From assembly GCA_032622095.1 (NCBI GenBank), contig CP136063.1:265477426-265541425 (forward strand): a stretch of 64,000 nt of DNA. The letters run 5' to 3'. The notes below the pieces were generated by a model. The model was given only the letters and a program-made list of their open reading frames with translations. It did no database searches and had not been told where the DNA came from. Positions within the stretch are counted from its first letter, which is position 1. The number at the start of each line of letters is the position of its first letter. This DNA comes from Siphonodentalium dalli. Taxonomy: Eukaryota > Mollusca > Scaphopoda > Gadilida > Siphonodentaliidae. A program made the translations under genes and the position numbers. Below are positions 10,252-21,739 of this stretch, in pieces.

Positions 10252-11160
10252 AATAGCTAAAAATAGCGTAAGAACTTTTCCACCGCATAGCTAATTTCAA
10301 ACAGTGTTTACAAATTCAGAGTTTACGACAACCAATTAAACACTGAAACACGTACATAAAGAGTCCAGAATTGACAAATATTACCTAACATATTCAATAT
10401 AATTGGATATTATCAAGAATTTCAACATTTAGTATCGAATAATTAATAGTCGCGATGTCGTAAATTGATTTAATTTCCGGCATGCGATATTGATTACGAA
10501 GTGAAAAACGTGATTGATCGCCGTTAATCATATGTCACAAGGCGCAGAAGATATTCTGATAGAATGCGTAGCATCAACTTTTGGGAAAAAGAAATTGTTC
10601 GCGGAAACGAAATCTAAAGGACATTATTTCAATAAAAGCCATTTTTAAAAGAAAAATATGGGCGGTGGCGTCATACTGCGGGGTTGCATGGGGAAGTTAT
10701 TTATTGCGACGGTAATGCGACAAATAGCCAATTTCGTCAGACTCAGTACACAGACTGTTTGAGTGTGATTTTAATCAGAACTGCCCAACCCCATGTACGT
10801 GACACCTGGACGATGAGAAGAGGAATCGTTGCTGCCACATGTATATATGCGTCTCCGTCCAGCGTAATGGATATGTAGATTTAGTCCTAGTTTTTATTTT
10901 CGACGTAAACCTGCTAGTGAAATAGGTAGGTATAATACTGGTTTACGTAGAAGTACGTATGTTCCCTTCCTATTACGCGTACTCATGCCTTACTACGATT
11001 TCTTATTCCATCTTATATAATTAAAAAAAATAGTATTTCCGCTCCGCACCACCAGTTTTTGTACACACTCTTTTACTAATCTCAATGTCATTATTACTAC
11101 AATCCCCCAATATGTACAAATTAATATGATGGCCGTTGCGTTTCGCGTTCATGGTCTATA
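10252..11160. other. non-coding, nothing recognised
   Basis: AT-rich sequence without repeats or exon-like segments that I can support. Confidence 0.4.
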
Positions 11161-11164
11161 TATA

Positions 11165-11460
11165 ACTGTCCATCATCGTCATCATCGCCATAATCATTAT
11201 CGTAATCATTATATCCGTCATCGCCATTATCGTCACCATCGTGATTATAGCCGTCATCACCATCGCCGTCATCATCATCACCACCGTCGTAATCTCGACA
11301 TTGTAATCGTCACACCATCACCATAGTCATCGTCGCCGTTTGCGACATCCCGTCGCCATCGTCACTTCCGTCCTCGTCATCACAACATCACCATATCAAC
11401 TGAACGATCATCACCACCACTGTCGTCTTCGTCGTCGCCACCACCACCCATTCGCAGTCG
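11165..11460. repeat. degenerate CAT/CGT/CAC trinucleotide tract
   Basis: About 300 bp made mostly of CATCGTCATCATCGCC-type triplets. Histidine-rich open frames here are low-complexity artefacts. Confidence 0.85.
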
Positions 11461-11925
11461 CCGTATTTGTCATTGACCACAGTAGGTTACAAGAAAACCA
11501 TAATCAGAAATGGTAACGCCATCAAGATCATATTATTGGCCATAAATATAAATTATAATATAAAATATATTGGTTACATGAATGCACCACCTCAGAATTC
11601 CGTTAAAACAACTAATCCTTCAAAATATTACAAAAAAACTACGGTTTATTACTTCAGGTTTTTCATTCACCACACCAGAAAGCTTCTAAATGCGGATCAA
11701 AAATCGGAGGCATTGTGTTCCCGCCAAACGTGGATGGCCCAGCCATTGTTCATACCTAAACATCGAAAGCAATTAACGCGGTCATAATAGTTACATACTG
11801 CGACTATAAGACATCCAGCGAATACACACCCCACGAAAACCCGAAACGTGTTGTCATGCGAGATATCCCATCGCTATGGCTCAATTTGACACGGCCAGAT
11901 TAGCCTTCCTATAATATTATAAAAC

Positions 11926-12573
11926 AATAAAGCTTCTCAAATCATCTGCATAGTCAACAGAACTTTCACGAACTTGGACATCGACACTTTCTAATCGCTC
12001 TACATAAGCACGGTCAGACCTATCATCGAATACTGTAACTCTGCATGGAGCCCACATCACAAATATCAAAGCATTGTGTTATGGAAATACAAAGAAAAGC
12101 AACGAAACTAGAAATTCGTCAAATCAAAACTCTATACTACCGATACCGAATGATAAGATTCAATCTGATGTCTTTAAAATATGTAATATTTAGAGGAGAT
12201 CTAATGGAGGTATATAAACTGTTGAATGGTCATTACAATATCAATGCCTGTGACCTATTAGAAAGACATTCATCGCGAAGAACAAGAGGACATAATAAAG
12301 AGCTACAGATGCCCATAATGATTGTTAACAATGCCACAGGAAAATATTTCTTCACGCAGGGGGTGGTAAATAGCTGGAACTCTCTGCCAGACTTCGCTGT
12401 TGAGACTCATTCTTCTATTATAGAAAATACGAGTTCGACGACAAGTAATATGTCAAAGTGACTCACAAGTAAATATCGAATGACGATACATATATTTGTA
12501 AACAAGCATTACAAATAATGTTATTGGGACGAAAAGTCGCAAGACTTGTTCCGTATTATGATGATGATGATGA
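11926..12573 (+). pseudogene. 3' end of a non-LTR retrotransposon (CR1/L2/Jockey-like reverse transcriptase), broken
   Basis: The frame at 11926 reads NRTFTNLDIDTF, stop, then SLYISTVRPIIEYCNSAWSP, the conserved region just after the polymerase core in CR1/Jockey-type enzymes. After a frameshift near 12090 it continues MEIQRKATKL, RGDLMEVYKLLNG, TRGHNKEL, then VVNSWNSLPD, the usual C-terminal end. The stop and frameshift mark a dead copy. The catalytic YxDD region is absent, so it is 5'-truncated, as these elements commonly are. A (GAT)n tail (about 12556-12573) ends it, matching the microsatellite tails of L2/CR1-type elements. The frame from 12045 is the longest open remnant. Confidence 0.8.
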
Positions 12574-12899
12574 TACGATTGATAGAACAAACCACTATTA
12601 TGATGATCGTGTCGTTATTTGTTTAACATACGTATCAATTGACATATACGCACCCGTTCCCTCCTTAAAATCAACATAGTTCGACCATTTTAGGGGACCT
12701 CCGCGAATTCAGGGACCTCCGCAAATAGACCTACTGCGAATTGTCACAACCGGCAAACCCCATTGTCTATAAATAAAACGCCTAGCGAACCATAGCTATC
12801 TATAATCTCTAGGACAGTATACACCCGAGGGCGTTAATGAAGCCAATTTTCGTCCCGTGTTAGTTATGAATATACAGCTTGGCTTTGCCATTTTCGAGT
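12574..12899. other. non-coding spacer
   Basis: No feature recognised between the LINE tail and the next TIR element. Confidence 0.4.
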
Positions 12900-13356
12900 C
12901 GTCAGTCTAGAGTGTTGAAACAAAATATCATCACAAACGGTGGCATATACCTGTATAATTGTTCCACCGTGTAGTTATAAGTTAAATGACCACTGGTTGG
13001 TATGTGATATAGGCTACCGACATGTCCGTTGTACTCGTTCTTATAATCAGACTATCATATTCCACGTTTAAGCATGTTACCGCCATATATACAGTCTTGT
13101 CGCATGATCAGTCAATGTATTATAGTTCAGTATAACATATATTCGTAATTAATTTAATTTGAAGGTATCATACAAAAATCGAAGTCGTGGATGTGGCCAG
13201 AACACACGAATGTACAAGAATGGTAGTGCGTGATATCCAATGAAGAAGTATTTACCAACACAGTCGCCATTAAATTTAATTTATAAATAAAAAGTGGAAC
13301 AATTATACATGAATACCACCGTGTGTGATGCTATTTCTCAACACTCTAGATTGACG
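12900..13356. mobile_element. non-autonomous DNA element with ~65-bp terminal inverted repeats
   Basis: The left end CGTCAGTCTAGAGTGTTGA and the right end read in reverse, CGTCAATCTAGAGTGTTGA, continue to match through ATCACA, ACGGTGG and TGTATAATTGTTCCAC. No clear target duplication or transposase was found. Superfamily not assigned. Confidence 0.7.
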
Positions 13357-13558
13357 GCGCAAAAATGTCAATGCAAGTCGGTATTCATACATGTTAGCTT
13401 AAAATGAGTATACGATATCCCAAGTGCGAGAAAATATAGCAACCAGGGCAAAACAGACCAGATAGGCAGCGTCGACAACGCCATATATAGGCGGCCTTGT
13501 CACGTGTTCAGCACAGAATCGTCAGAAATTGGTTATTCTCCATCGATAATGACGAGCT

Positions 13559-13690
13559 TTAACCCTTTCAGTGCCAAGCTCTCAGAGTTCTTTCCATCAA
13601 TGTATCACATTATTATAATCAATAAATTTGAAAAATGATCAAGGAAATATGGGTTGATACAAAAATCGGACTTGGCACTGAAAGGGTTAA
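13559..13690. mobile_element. piggyBac-like element, internally deleted (132 bp)
   Basis: TTAACCCTTTCAGTGCCAAG at the left and CTTGGCACTGAAAGGGTTAA at the right match the ends of the element at 1918-2395. The right side also keeps TATGGGTTGATACAAAAATC. The palindrome and spacer are gone. Confidence 0.8.
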
Positions 13691-13885
13691 AGAAAAACAA
13701 GAGTGGTATCGCGTGTTTATACATTTATCATTCACTACGATAGTTGGTGACTTGGAATATGCCAGTGGCATAAAATAAATGTGGCATTCAAATGTGCAGG
13801 GTTGTGAAACAATCATACCCACTCGATTTTGTTGTTAGGGAGCACATGTACGGTCAATATATAATGTTAGTACACGGTGACTGTA

Positions 13886-13950
13886 TTAAAGATACGGGCG
13901 GCGTTTGCGGCGGGTATGCTGTTAAAATATTCATCTCCGCCAAAACACTG
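13886..13950 (-). mobile_element. solo terminus of Kolobok/T2-like MITE
   Basis: TTAAAGATACGGGCGGCG, then GGGTATGCTGTTAAAATATTC, matches the left edge of the copy at 14486. The rest of the element is missing. Confidence 0.6.
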
Positions 13951-14485
13951 GCACATATGCTGACACAAGAGGATACAGGTACAATTAACAGAAGCTGCGA
14001 TGTCAACCAATAGTAACAATAATAACAACAACGACTCAACGAGCAGCTATTACTATTAGAATGTTCACAATCCAGTTGACAGTTTTCTGAATCTGATAGT
14101 TTCAAAGCACATGCATGTACATTTACAAGAGAGGAAATACATGTACATGTACTGTATGCATCAGTGTAATTCACAAGAGCTTCAGTGTCAACAACAACAC
14201 CGTAAACAATGAACTGACGCCGCACAGTGACGGATGGTCACATATATATACAATTTCAACTTTACAATTGCACGGACAAATTCATCCCGTGTTCATCAAT
14301 TTTCAATGAAACGTGTGGATATGAGACATTGTCATCATTCGCCATGTTATCGTCAAGTTATTACGACAATTTACCAGGAGTACACTATTGGTTGGTTGTT
14401 CTTATCAAACTATCTTTGGCTGACTCACTGATATTAATACTAAGTCAGTGTCGTGATACCAGTATACAGTTTGATGCATCATGCT

Positions 14486-15014
14486 TTAAAGATACGGGCG
14501 GTCTTGGCGGTGGGTATGCTGTTAAAATATTCACCTCCGTCAAAAACCGCCATAAACAGAAAGAATAGTAAAATATAGACATTCCTTGTTCTTACACCGA
14601 TCAGAAATATGGCATAAACAATATTGTTATTGTCAATTTTGTTTGCTTTGTTGTGTAAACAAAAGCAAAAAACGTTACGTTTCCTGGCTTTTGTTTATAT
14701 CCGGATATGGTAAACATAAAGAGCGTTATTTGTTTCTGTTTTCCTGATATGGAAATAATAAAGAGCGTTTATATCATTTGTGTGTGATTAACCAATAGAA
14801 TTGAGCTGTATTATGTAAACAGAAGCAAAACTTCTGTAACACAAGCAGGCTCTTGTTTACGTACACCGTCGTACGTCTTGACGACAATATACTATTTACG
14901 CGCTGATTATGTTTGGCATATGAACAAAATTATACATATTTTTATATTTCTTCTGTTGATGGCGATTTGAACAAATATGAATATTTCTGCAACGAACGCC
15001 ACCCGTGCCTTTAA
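14486..15014 (-). mobile_element. Kolobok/T2-like MITE, full copy
   Basis: TTAA at 14486 and 15011 flank an inverted-orientation copy of the 234-744 element. Ends are TTAAAGATACGGGCGG and CCGTGCCTTTAA. It includes two AAAGAGCGT motifs (14718, 14760) and the GTAAACAAAAGC blocks. Confidence 0.8.
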
Positions 15015-15130
15015 AATTTCATGAAAAATGTGCGACTACATGAGAACATTGTCGCCAAGTCATCGCGCACAGTTATTATGGGATCTGCCTTTGTCTTGAA
15101 TGTTCCAATCCCAACTAGCTGTTATTGATA

Positions 15131-15626
15131 CACAGTAGCAGTCAAAAGAAGTGGTATATTAAGCCGCTATTTTCGCGCCCAATATCGCAAAATATATTGC
15201 AAGTGGAAACGCTTATGAGCAGTCGCTTGTGATATTATTGCAATATTTTGCGCTTAATATCTGAATATTTTGCACTTAATATTGCGACATCTTGCGCTCA
15301 AAATTGTGACATTTAAATCAAATTATTGCTTCTTCTATATTGTTTATTGTATAAATAGAGACACTGTTTTAGATATGTATATAATTATAGTTGTAAATGC
15401 TATATGTACACTAAATGCACAGTATTTATCTAATATAAATATAAAACTATCGGGTCTGTATGAAATTTAGCGCTCTTAGTATCGCAATATTTTGCGTTCA
15501 ATATTGCAATAATAAGCGCGACAGATTTTTGGTAGTGTGCTATAATCACGCCTTTTTCTAAATTAAGCACGCTCAATATCGCAATAAAGGTGCGCCTTTA
15601 AATACCACTTCCTCTGACTGGTACTG
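15131..15626. mobile_element. Tc1/mariner-like MITE candidate
   Basis: Left end CAGTAGCAGTCAAAAGAAGTGG and, reversed, right end CAGTACCAGTCAGAGGAAGTGG, continuing GTAT and TTAA, with TA on both outer sides. The body is full of direct and inverted AATATTGCAATA-type words (ATCGCAATATTTTGCG, TATTGCGACATC). No transposase. The superfamily rests on the TA target and CAGT start only. Confidence 0.65.
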
Positions 15627-15830
15627 TATTGTCATGATGTACGGATTCACCTGTTAAAACAAAAACTTTGTTTACAAGTGACTGGACAATTTCACGCCTT
15701 ACATGTTACCAAAAAATATGCCATTAAGATATTTTACTTTTACATGTACATAAATTTGAGTTTTAACTGTTAAACGTGTAGCTTTGTTCTTTGTATGGCT
15801 TAAAAGGGCATGCCGATTCATGTTTTAGAA

Positions 15831-16014
15831 TGGTCGAAATTACTCTGATATGAATGCTCCAGACAGGAGACCAACCACCCAACCATAACAAATAATATAA
15901 ACACAAATTGTAAACATCCGCCAGTTCATGCGCAATACGAGGTCTGATATATTTTACTACAAATACTATTACGCCAATCATGAGTACAGTTGCAAGCAAA
16001 ACAATATGTACAAA
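15831..16014 (-). pseudogene. possible decayed terminal exon of a claudin/PMP22-like gene
   Basis: On the minus strand one frame reads LATVLMIGVIVFVVKYIRP (helix-3-like). The next frame reads MFTICVYIICYGWVVGLLSG, then AFISE and a stop (helix-4-like, with the W..GLLSG pattern common in this family). Joining them needs one frameshift near 15930. No good acceptor precedes the first half. The layout matches the third exon of the intact gene at 42482-42627. I cannot rule out two chance hydrophobic frames. Confidence 0.3.
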
Positions 16015-16179
16015 CAATTAGCTGATATATACCATACAAACGGCGAATATATCTTCATTTAGGTCATTTATATAGTCACAGTTGGCAGGGGTTTTGTGTC
16101 ATATATTACATATGTTGACAACTGGTTGACTTGGGATCTATACTTGTGACTTGTGGCAAGTTGGGCACATATAACTTAT

Positions 16180-17745
16180 TAGAAGGGATATTGGGCTCAG
16201 CTAGGGGGGGGGGATGAGTTTTTTTATATATTAAAATTGATACCGTACATTTGTCTTTGGATAGGTATGCATCTATACAAATGGTTCGCACAAAGCTTGG
16301 GCTCCTCAGTGGGTTTTAAGGGTATGGGGACAGACCAACACCCACAGCACCCATGATAAAACCATACAGCACCCGTGCCAATGAAAACATATTTCTGGGT
16401 CAGTGTTGTCTCAGACTAAACGCATTCTGAAAATTATTCAACATTTGACTTCAAAATATATAGAGGAAATGGGATAGCAACTATTTGGGTACCTGAATGG
16501 GATTTTGGGCTCTGATCAGGAAGAGGGAAATATTTGGGTTTTTTTAATAGTCAAGTTGGTATATTTAACTCGAATTGTGCCCTGCGACCCACTATATGTA
16601 TCTACTTCCAGCACTTTTATTGTTTTTGGACAGATATGCATCTACACAAATGGTTTGCACAAATTTTGGCTCCTCAGTGGGTTTTAAGGGTATGGAGACA
16701 GCCCAACACCACAGCACCCATGATAAAAACATAGAGCCCCCGTGGCTATGAAAACATATTTCTGAGTCAGTGATCTCTCAGATTATGCCCATTCTGATAA
16801 TTATTCCACATTTGACTTTAGAATATATATGGAAATGGGAACAAATTATTTGGGCACCTGAATGGGATTTTGGGCTCTGGTCAGGGGGGGGGGTGGGAAT
16901 ATTTGGAATTTTTAATAGTCAAGTTGGTATATTTAACTTGAATTGGGCCCTGTGACCAATTATAGGTACCTACTTCCAGCATTTTTATTGTTTTTGGATA
17001 TGTATGCATCTATACAAATGTTTTGCATAAAGCTTGGGCTCCTCAGTGGGTTTTAAGGGTTGGAGACAGCCCAACACCCACAGCACCCATGATAAAACCA
17101 TAGAGCACCCGTGCCTATCAAAACATATTTCTGAGTCAGTGATATCTCAGACTATACCCATTCTGAAAAATACTCCACAGTTGAATTCATAAAATATATA
17201 GGCAATGGGAAAAAAATTATTTGGGCACCTGAATTGGATTTTGGGCTCTGGTCAGGGGGTAGGGAATATATTGATTTTGTAATGGTCAAGTTGTTATATT
17301 TAACTTGAATTGTGCCCTGTGACCCATTAGAGGTATCTACTTCTAGCACTTTTATTGTTGTTGGACAGGTATGCATCTATACAATGGTTTGCACAAAGTT
17401 TGGGCTCCTCAGTGGGTTCTAAGGGTATGGATAAAGCCCAACACCCACGGCACCCATGATAAAACCATACAGCACCCATGCCTATGAAAACATATGTATG
17501 GGTCATTGTTGTCTCAGACTATACCCATTCTGAAAATAAATTATTCCACATTTGACTTTATAATATATAGAGGCAGTGGGAACAAAATTATTTGGGCACC
17601 TGAATGCGATTTTGGGCTCTGGTCAGGGGGGTGGGAATATTTGGGTTTTTTAATAGTCAAGTTGGTATATTTAACTTGAATTGGGCAGTGTGACCCATTA
17701 TGGGTGTCTACTTCTATGTCTCTTTGTGTTTTTGGAAAGATCTGC
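16180..17745 (+). repeat. ~367-bp tandem repeat, about four units
   Basis: CTCCTCAGTGGGTTTTAAGG recurs at 16302, 16670, 17039 and 17405, so the period is 366-369 bp. Each unit also has TTTGGGCACCTGAATGGG, a G-run and AGTCAAGTTGGTATATTTAAC. Copies are visibly diverged. No unit encodes a protein I recognise. Confidence 0.9.
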
Positions 17746-17865
17746 ATCAGTATAAGATGTCACATACGCTCTCAGTTGTGAGTCAGATTGTAGGTCAGGA
17801 AAAGATGTTTGTGGGAAGTTGCGTATTTTGGGTTTGCTGGTGGCTTCGTCTGGAAAATTAGTTAA

Positions 17866-18189
17866 TTAAATGGGTACTGTACACAAAATCCGGCATCTAT
17901 GGGACCATATCCGTTTATACTCAACATAATATATGGAACAATTGAATGAATTTGAGCCATGTAAACATGTAAACAACATAGTAATTATAATGAAAATGAA
18001 TATATGACTGAAATCATTTTCATTATAATTACCATGTTGTTTGCATAGTTCACAGAGCACATGAGTGTATTTTGCTCTAATCCATGGCTCAAATTCATTC
18101 ATTGGTTCAATTTGGTTGCATATATTCTGTTGCGTATAAAAGGAGATGGTGCCACAAATGACCCGATTTAGTGTACAGTACCCATTTAA
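17866..18189. mobile_element. fold-back MITE with TTAAATGGGTAC ends
   Basis: The ends are perfect inverted repeats: TTAAATGGGTACTGTACAC and GTGTACAGTACCCATTTAA. Inside, AATGAATTTGAGCCATG and TAATTATAATGAAAATGA are mirrored by CATGGCTCAAATTCATT and TCATTTTCATTATAATTA. The whole 324 bp can therefore fold into a long hairpin. TTAA at both tips may be a target duplication. Confidence 0.8.
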
Positions 18190-18604
18190 GTGTGGTTCTC
18201 AATTATAATATTCTGTTGAAGTTTGCTTTTGATCATACAAATAACCCCCATTTGATTATTAACAGAATGACCACACATAGCAGATGCCACATTCGATGTG
18301 CTCACTCTACACCCCCCGGCATACATGTTACTGCATGATTGTCTGTGCGCTATATATCTTTATGTATTGTTACTCAATAACAAAAAATTAAAAATTATGT
18401 TGTGTTTAGTGTGATTTTTATTATGTGCTCGCATGAGAATAACATAGTGCTTACACTTAACAAATTATTTAGAATCGAACTTCACTTACAGGAAGGAATC
18501 TGTTTTCTGACTCTGGAAGATGGTTGGTGTCTGGTGCGGCGCCGCGATGTATATTTATTGAGAGCGAAGAGCACCATGTGGCTGTGATGAGACCTCTCTT
18601 CTAA

Positions 18605-18835
18605 CATGACAAATTAAATGTCTTATATATACGTGATCGTTTTCAGAATACCTAAACGAGATGCTACCGTGTTATGTTGCGACCATATATCGTGAACGAA
18701 TTCATATATGTGCATGATAACACATGACAAGTCTATTATATATACGTAATCATTTCCAAATAAACTAAATAAGATGCTATCGAGTAATGTTGTGAACATA
18801 TGTCGTGAACGAATGCATGTTATAGATGAACAATA
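18605..18835 (+). repeat. ~118-bp tandem duplication
   Basis: The two halves share TATATATACGTRATC, GAGATGCTA/AAGATGCTATCG, ATGTTGYGA and TCGTGAACGAAT in order. Confidence 0.65.
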
Positions 18836-20029
18836 TATTAATAACAAAATAGTGTTTGCACGTACGCAATAACTCGAGAGGATATGTTGTCGGATTGCAC
18901 GCAGAATTGCACACTGCGATAAGGGTACGTTCATACACTGACAAGTTTGCACGGCCTTTCTTGCAGCCATTTTCTCATAGACAACCCTATGGCGCCAGCA
19001 TATGATCGGCAGCATTCATATAAAAACATATTTAGCAAAGCTAACGACATGCGAAGTAAAATTTCTGTAGTTCCAAATGTAACGGTGTTAATAACACTTT
19101 GCCACAAAATACCTGGATGGTTGATTCTTACAAGATAATTTCATGCCATTTACAGGGAAATGTCGATAGCATCGCTACTATATGTGAACTACATCGTTTT
19201 TACTTCGTATGTAGTTAGCTGTGGTACAGTTGCATTTGATAAGCATCATTACATTCGGTTCCTGTCATATTGTAGCTTGCTATACCAAAATGCCTTCCAG
19301 ATATTGCCTGGCAAAATATCGAGTGGCGTGAGTTCTCCGAAACAGGTGGTTGATTGAGTCTCCTGCGATAGCGACTTAGTCGGAATAAGGACATGTTGCA
19401 TCTCACATAGTTATCAAAATGGATACTTCTATCAAAATATTGACTCAGCTTTACACAATCATTATAAAGGCGTTGACCAAACATTCCATTGCACTGTTTA
19501 TTAGCAAAGTGCTTCTGATGGATATGATATATCAATACATTATTATCAATATCAAAACATTACATTGTTGAATTTGTTGTTTGTATGTTGTTGGATATTT
19601 CCTGACCCAGAACTCAATAGTAAAGCAAAATCGCACATTCATCTAAATGGAATTACGTATAATATCCACCCAAGATTATCACTGGGACCTTATTTTTCTG
19701 AGAAACCCACCACCTTGGACTGGAAACGAAAACAGTTCCAATATAGACACCCTCTTCCCACCCCTTCCGGCCACCAACGAAGACCCACTAACCGCGTCAC
19801 TGACATTAACCGATAGAAAACCATGCCACAGCCTATTCAAAGGTTAGCAAAAAATGCATAGTTCTCAAATTGCAACGCCAGTTAAACCTGTTAGTGATAG
19901 CTATAATATTATTTCAACCCATGGGTGTACGTCACGTTCAAACTTGGTATTTTAATGTGATCAAACAAAAACGCCTGTCTTTGATTGGTTTAATAATAGT
20001 CGTAGAACACAATAATTCAGGTCCATGCT

Positions 20030-20060
<31 letters not shown>

Positions 20061-20320
20061 TTTTAAATACATTTATTTATTAACTCTTGAATGAATTGGA
20101 CCCAAAACTCAGGCACAGCCTATTTTATTGGGTCCAAAACAGAAAAAGACAAAATGGACAAACAAGGACACATGACAATTTAATGGTGTATACATCTTGT
20201 ATCATGGAAATTCCTAATAATCATTAAGTATGAAGTCACTAAATGCACTAAATAAACAAGGTTATCCTGAAAATACTATTGATGGCAATGAGTAAGAAAT
20301 AAATGAATGTAGGCGTGTTT
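18836..20320. other. non-coding with a (TA)n run
   Basis: A TATATA run of about 27 bp lies near 20030-20056. Otherwise no exon or element was recognised, although several short frames are open. Confidence 0.4.
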
Positions 20321-20324
20321 TCAA

Positions 20325-21320
20325 ATTTAGGTCGCCATTTTGGCTGCCAATGGCCCGCCATCTTCGATTTGGAAAACCATTTCTTGCATGAGATGTAAGC
20401 AGTATAGCGTATACGCCCGGGTACGGTGTTGTGGAAGGAATAATTTTAATGGCCTAGCAATGTGTTTCTCCGCAGATCTGGGGCAATTATACGGCAGTGT
20501 ATGTTAGACTGTAAGGTAATAACTTCACAGTATTTCCAACTCAACTGTAAGCATGTGATGGAGTTGTCTCGACAATAGTGCCCAATGATGTGAATATGGG
20601 GGATTTTCGGTGATTTTTCAAAATCTGTCCGCCATTGTGGGCGCCATTTTGGATTTGGGGACTTTTATTTGGATGCGATATAAGGACATTTCTTCGACTC
20701 AGTGTTCCCAACTCACAATAGTAAGAATGCGTGGAGTTGTCGTGACAATAACGCTCGCTGAATCAGGGTTCGCGCTGCCGCGATTTTTCTATTTCTGTTG
20801 GCCATTTTGGCCGCCATCTTGGATTTGGGTGAATATAAGAGGAAGCTCGAGTATTTCCTGCACATATATATGCATGGATGTTGTCATGATAGCAATAACA
20901 TTCATTGATTCGAAATAGACATCGCGTTATTAGCGTTGATTCGGCATTTGGGAAAACGTGATATCGGACCAAAATATCCAACAAGGAATGTATAGTATGG
21001 TCCCCGTGTGTTCAATGACTCTTTTTACGATAAATTTATAAAACCACGCAAAGATGTCAATATTTTCCCACAGAGACAAACGAAAGGTGGTGAAATGTTA
21101 GAAAAATAGCAAATTTTCACATTTCTGCTGCCATCTTGGCCGCCTTATTTGATTTTGTTGTCGGATTTTTGGCTAATTTGTAAGGGTTGTATATTAGCAT
21201 AACGAATCGAGCGGAAAACAAGACCGCGTGTGATATCATCTTCACTATATAATGGCGATCAAATAGACCTGGTGCATATAAAAACAATGGCCGCCATCAT
21301 GGACGCCATCTTGTCTGGAG
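20325..21320 (+). repeat. diverged ~165-175-bp repeat centred on GCCGCCATCTTGG
   Basis: The words CCGCCATCTTCG (20355), GGCGCCATTTTGG (20640), GGCCGCCATCTTGG (20809), GCCATCTTGGCCGCC (21130) and GGACGCCATCTTG (21300) recur with flanks TTTCCAACTCA, GTTGTCNTGACAATA and GATTTGGG. The core equals the consensus binding site of the zinc-finger factor YY1. Confidence 0.65.
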
Positions 21321-21739
21321 TCTCTGCGGACACCTTTTTTCTTGTTTACAACCGAACAAAAATTAGAGGAGACATTCAGAAAGAAAATTAGTACGGTGAA
21401 GTTAAGTCCTGTGGGGACAGAGATCGACCAATCTCCTGGACCAGTGTGAGTTATTTAAAATACACGCAATTGTGAGTTGATTTAATATCTTAAGTCAGCG
21501 GCCCATACGTACGGTTGTGGTTTTACTTCCTTCGAGTTCAATTCCATAACATCCATAAATATGTATTATACATGTATATCAGAATGATTATTTGGATCAT
21601 AAGCACGCGTATTTACAACAAACTTATGACACAGACTTTAGTATTTTATTCGCTGTAAATTTTATTCGAGATTATCTTTAGATGTATAACTAAGAACCGA
21701 AATTGTCATAAGATAAAGGATTTTTTCGAAAATATTTAT

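Noticed and set aside
11467-11787. 106-codon plus frame before the LINE remnant
   Set aside because: No recognisable motif and no link in frame to the reverse-transcriptase segment at 11926.
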